From Crossiella sp. S99.2 (lineage in GTDB: Bacteria > Actinomycetota > Actinomycetes > Mycobacteriales > Pseudonocardiaceae), in the NCBI RefSeq assembly GCF_023094165.1, contig NZ_JALMDK010000004.1, positions 310,001-374,000 on the forward strand: a stretch of 64,000 nt of DNA. The letters are read 5' to 3'. Both the position numbers and the translations under genes were made by a program. The notes under the pieces are model-generated. The model was not told where the DNA came from. It saw only the letters and a program-made list of their open reading frames with translations, and did no database searches. Shown piece by piece: positions 61,242 to 64,000 of this stretch. The stretch's first letter is position 1; the number at the start of each line of letters is the position of its first letter.

Positions 61242-62440
61242 GCGGCGCGGGGCCGGTGCGCCTGAGCCTGACCGACACCCTCCGCCTTGGCCTGCTCGGC
61301 ATCCGCACCCGCCGGCTGCGGGCCGCGCTGTCCGCGCTGGGCATCGCGATCGGCATCGCCACCACGGTCATCGTCACCGGCGTCCCCGCCTCCAGCCACC
61401 AGGCTCTCCTGGACGAACTCTCGGCACTGGGCACCAACCTGCTGCGGGCCGAACCCGCGTCAAACCAGGACCCGCCGGTGTTGTTGCCGGACAACGCCGC
61501 CGCACTGGCCGCCCGGATCGGCCCGGTCACCGGCAGCGCCGCGGTCGCCAACACCCACGCGGTGATCCGCCGCTCCGACCGCGCCGATCCCAGTGACGGC
61601 GCGGGCATCACCGTGCTCGCCACCACCCCGGACCTACTGTCCACAGTGCACGGATCTGTCCACTCCGGACGGTTTCTGGACGCGGTCGGCGCGAAGTTCC
61701 CCACCGTGGTGCTGGGCAACCGGGCCGCCGCCCGGCTCGGCATCACCGAGGTCCACCCCGGCGAACCCGCACCGCAGCTCTACCTCGGCCAGACCTGGTT
61801 CAGCGTCACCGGTGTGCTCGCCGACCTGCCACTGCACCCGGACCTGGAACGCTCGGTCTTCGTCGGCACTCAGGCCGCACGCGAGCACCTCGGCTTCGAC
61901 GGTCACCCCACCGTCGTCTATGTCACCGCCCGCGAGGACGCCATGGAGGACGTGCGCGCGGTGCTGCCCGCCACGCTGTACCCGCGGTTGCCCGGCCTGG
62001 TCCGGGTCGGCAAGCCCTCGGACGCGCTGGCCGCGAAACGGGCCACCCAGAACAACTTCGCCGGACTCTTCCTCGGCCTGGCCGGGATCGCGTTGCTGGT
62101 CGGCGGGATCGGCGTGGCCAACACCATGTTCATCTCGGTGCTGGAACGCCGCCGCGAGATCGGCCTGCGCCGCGCGCTGGGCGCCACCAGGGGGCAGATC
62201 CGCGGCCAGTTCCTCACCGAGGCGGTCGCCCTGTCCGGCCTCGGCGGCCTGGCCGGCGCGCTGATCGGGGTGCTGGGCACCCTGGGTTACGTGGCCTACC
62301 AGGACTGGCCGCCGGTGATCCCGCCGCTGTCGGTGGCCGGCGGTGTGCTGGGCGCGGTGATCGTCGGCATGGCGGCCGGGATCCACCCCGCCGCCCGCGC
62401 CGCCCGGCTGTCCCCGACCCAGGCCCTCGCCGCCGCCTAA
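61238..62440 (+). CDS. FtsX/MacB-type ABC permease
   Basis: 400 residues. One N-terminal membrane helix, an extracellular MacB_PCD-type domain (about 50-255) and three C-terminal helices ([46 protein letters not shown] is the FtsX core). ATG at 61238 overlaps the ATPase stop by 4 bases. It contains a GTCCACWGTGGAC-like site (61637 variant). Completes the exporter or mechanotransducer; cargo unknown. Confidence 0.94.
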   Translation: MSGAGPVRLSLTDTLRLGLLGIRTRRLRAALSALGIAIGIATTVIVTGVPASSHQALLDELSALGTNLLRAEPASNQDPPVLLPDNAAALAARIGPVTGSAAVANTHAVIRRSDRADPSDGAGITVLATTPDLLSTVHGSVHSGRFLDAVGAKFPTVVLGNRAAARLGITEVHPGEPAPQLYLGQTWFSVTGVLADLPLHPDLERSVFVGTQAAREHLGFDGHPTVVYVTAREDAMEDVRAVLPATLYPRLPGLVRVGKPSDALAAKRATQNNFAGLFLGLAGIALLVGGIGVANTMFISVLERRREIGLRRALGATRGQIRGQFLTEAVALSGLGGLAGALIGVLGTLGYVAYQDWPPVIPPLSVAGGVLGAVIVGMAAGIHPAARAARLSPTQALAAA

Positions 62441-62823
62441 ACGGGCTGGATCAGGTCGAACCGGTTGCCGTACAGGTCCTCGAACACCGCCACCGTGCCG
62501 TAGACCTCGGCCCGCGGCTGCTCCAGGAACTTGACCCCGGCCGCGACCATCCGGGCGTGGTCGCGGGCGAAGTCCTCGGTGTGCAGGAAGGCGAACACCC
62601 GCTGCCCGGTCTGCGCGCCGACCCGGCCGAGTTCCACCGGATCCGCGGCCAGGGCCAGCAGGAACCCGGTCGGGCTCGCGCCGTCGGGCCGCACCACGAC
62701 CCAGCGTGCGCCGGTGGGCAGCGCGACGTCCTCGGCCAGGGTGAAGCCCAGCGCCCCGGTGTAGAAACGGATCGCCTCGTCGTAGTCGCGGACCAGCACG
62801 GTCAGCAGACCCAGGTGCGGCAT
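62437..62823 (-). CDS. VOC-family (glyoxalase-like) protein
   Basis: 128 residues. Paired beta-alpha-beta modules: MPHLGLLTVLVRDYDEAIRFYTGALGFTLAED and [48 protein letters not shown]. Metal ligands of VOC enzymes (His4 and Glu near FED) are plausible. ATG at 62821-62823. Convergent, with a 4-base stop overlap with the FtsX-type gene. Confidence 0.9.
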   Translation of the reverse strand: MPHLGLLTVLVRDYDEAIRFYTGALGFTLAEDVALPTGARWVVVRPDGASPTGFLLALAADPVELGRVGAQTGQRVFAFLHTEDFARDHARMVAAGVKFLEQPRAEVYGTVAVFEDLYGNRFDLIQPV

Positions 62824-62887
62824 GGCTGTCCTCCTTGATCGCCGCGCGAGTCTGTCACACCCGGCCGGGCTGTCTCGTCCACCGGGC

Positions 62888-63301
62888 ATGCAACCACTAC
62901 CGACCCGCCTCGCCCTGGTCCTGTCCGCCCTGCCCAACGCCGCGGTCGGCCTGTGGGCCCTGCTCGGCCCCGCCGGCTTCTACACCGATTTCCCTGGCCT
63001 GCGCACCGGTTGGGTGGCCGCCGACGGCCCGTTCAACGAGCACCTCCTGCGCGATTTCGGCGGCCTCAACCTGGCCCTGGCCATCACCGCGATCGGCGCG
63101 CTGCTGATGGCCACCCCGGCCGCCGGCCGCTGGGCCGGGGCGGCGATCCTGGCCTTCAACCTGCCGCACGCGCTCTACCATTCCCTGCACCTGCACGCCT
63201 ATCCGCAGCTCACCGACCAGGTGCTGATCGCGACCACCACCTGGGCCGCGGCCGCGCTGGGCCTGCTCGCGCTGCTCTGGCCCACCCGCCGTACCACCTG
63301 A
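62888..63301 (+). CDS. Small integral membrane protein (four helices)
   Basis: 137 residues with about four hydrophobic helices (LALVLSALPNAAVGLWALL; LALAITAIGALLMAT; AAILAFNLPHALYHSLHL; VLIATTTWAAAALGLLALLW). The pattern resembles DUF4345-like proteins; tentative. ATG at 62888 follows the VOC gene head-to-head. Function unknown. Confidence 0.75.
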   Translation: MQPLPTRLALVLSALPNAAVGLWALLGPAGFYTDFPGLRTGWVAADGPFNEHLLRDFGGLNLALAITAIGALLMATPAAGRWAGAAILAFNLPHALYHSLHLHAYPQLTDQVLIATTTWAAAALGLLALLWPTRRTT

Positions 63302-63312
63302 CCGGCGGCGGT

Positions 63313-64000
63313 TCAGGGCCAGCCGAGCCGGCCGCGCAGCCAGTCCACCGCGGTCACGCCCTGCGCGCCCTGGAACGCGCGCAGGGTGGGCAGGCCGGGT
63401 GGGGCGGGCTGCAACGCACCGTGCGTGAAGTACCCGGCGAGCCCGGCCAGCACCGCGTTCACCGCGTCCGGATCTGCTTGCGCGGCAACGGGATGCGCCC
63501 GGAACAGCGGCTCGGGCTCCGGTCCGCCCTGCATGCGCACGCTCGGCAGCAGCGCGAGCAGGTCGATCCAGGCCGCGCCGCGGCAGGCGTGCGGCCAGTC
63601 GACCAGCACCACCCGGTCCGCGGTCAGCAGCAGGTTGTCCGCGCGCAGATCGCCGTGCAGCAAGGTGTTCCCGGCCGCGGCCGCGGGCCAGCCGGACTCC
63701 AGTTCGGCCAGCCGGTCCAGGTTACGCAGCGCCCACGGGTCCAGGCGGTCGTCGGGCTTGGCGGCGAGCTTGCGCCAGCCGCTGAAGATCCGCTCGTACT
63801 TGGCCTGGGTGTCCGGCACCTGCACCGGAGCGGGCGTCAGCGCCTCGGCCAGGTCGGCCAGGGCCACCAGCACCCGGTCCAGTTCCTCGGCGCGCCACGG
63901 GATCTCCGGTTGCCTGCCGTCGACATCGGCGAAGAGCAGCAGCACCCAGCCGTCCTGGTCGAAACTGGCCAGCAGCTCCGGCACCGGGGCCACAGTGGAC
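63313..64000 (-). CDS. Aminoglycoside phosphotransferase/choline-kinase-like protein (5' end outside window)
   Basis: The visible 229 codons form the C-lobe. Catalytic loop TLLHGDLRADNLLL (HGDxxxxN) and metal motif VLVDWPHA (DW) match APH-family kinases. The frame remains open past 64000, so GTG at 63993 is internal. Substrate unknown; many members phosphorylate sugars or amino alcohols rather than antibiotics. Confidence 0.88.
   Translation of the reverse strand, partial: STVAPVPELLASFDQDGWVLLLFADVDGRQPEIPWRAEELDRVLVALADLAEALTPAPVQVPDTQAKYERIFSGWRKLAAKPDDRLDPWALRNLDRLAELESGWPAAAAGNTLLHGDLRADNLLLTADRVVLVDWPHACRGAAWIDLLALLPSVRMQGGPEPEPLFRAHPVAAQADPDAVNAVLAGLAGYFTHGALQPAPPGLPTLRAFQGAQGVTAVDWLRGRLGWP

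Noticed and set aside
63313-63993. Complete small kinase starting at the GTG at 63993
   Set aside because: It would lack the N-lobe and the frame stays open to the window edge, so the gene is truncated by the window instead.

Overview
The window comes from a high-GC actinomycete. Nearly every gene uses GC-rich third positions, GTG starts are common, adjacent genes often overlap by 4 bases (ATGA/GTGA), and secreted proteins, lipoproteins and small regulators abound. The gene families (GH87, CYP105-like P450 with its own 3Fe-4S ferredoxin, DUF222/HNH, DUF3040, PAC2, ECF42 sigma) and an abundant GTCCACWGTGGAC palindrome suggest Pseudonocardiales; that placement is inference. No rRNA, tRNA, CRISPR array, complete insertion sequence or prophage was seen.

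Layout. 1-5 kb: a truncated secreted streptogrisin-type protease, a secreted GH87-type alpha-1,3-glucanase, an unknown Cys-rich protein and a LuxR-type ATPase regulator. 6-12 kb: a sugar-uptake operon (binding lipoprotein, two permeases, cytoplasmic GH13 alpha-glucosidase) with a LacI-type regulator. The GH87 enzyme may feed it, since GCAAG/CTTGC half-sites lie in front of both the GH87 and lacI-type genes. 12-16 kb: endonuclease V, secreted or lipid-anchored proteins and two TetR regulators. 16-19 kb: a P450/ferredoxin pair and a secreted PI-PLC-like protein. 20-31 kb: PAC2 protein, frameshifted DUF222-HNH gene, HxlR regulator, a beta-ketoacyl synthase/4Fe-4S protein operon divergent from a WYL regulator, HAD phosphatase, ABC exporter and small proteins. 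31-40 kb: lipoprotein, ricin/beta-helix secreted protein, SDR and a Tat-exported PaoABC-like molybdenum hydroxylase. 40-46 kb: two-component system, pseudouridine synthase, MarR-ECF42 pair, cupin, arylamine N-acetyltransferase, membrane protein. 46-52 kb: ParE/ParC type IIA topoisomerase; ParC carries a 435-residue intein with a LAGLIDADG endonuclease. 52-64 kb: MFS transporter, YCII protein, M28-M1 double peptidase, OmpR-type two-component system divergent from a lipoprotein/MacA/MacB-like efflux operon, VOC protein, membrane protein and a truncated phosphotransferase.

The most notable items are (i) the intein inside the quinolone-resistance region of the ParC-like protein, (ii) unusually clear palindromic operators: three 13-bp boxes at exact 22-bp spacing and a concentric 43-bp dyad between 34.6 and 34.8 kb, a 34-bp dyad before the LuxR gene, an 11-bp-arm dyad before the KAS operon, and 11-bp tandem repeats before the efflux operon, and (iii) the recurrent GTCCACWGTGGAC palindrome, always read as Ser-Thr-Val-Asp with threonine codons that are rare here.
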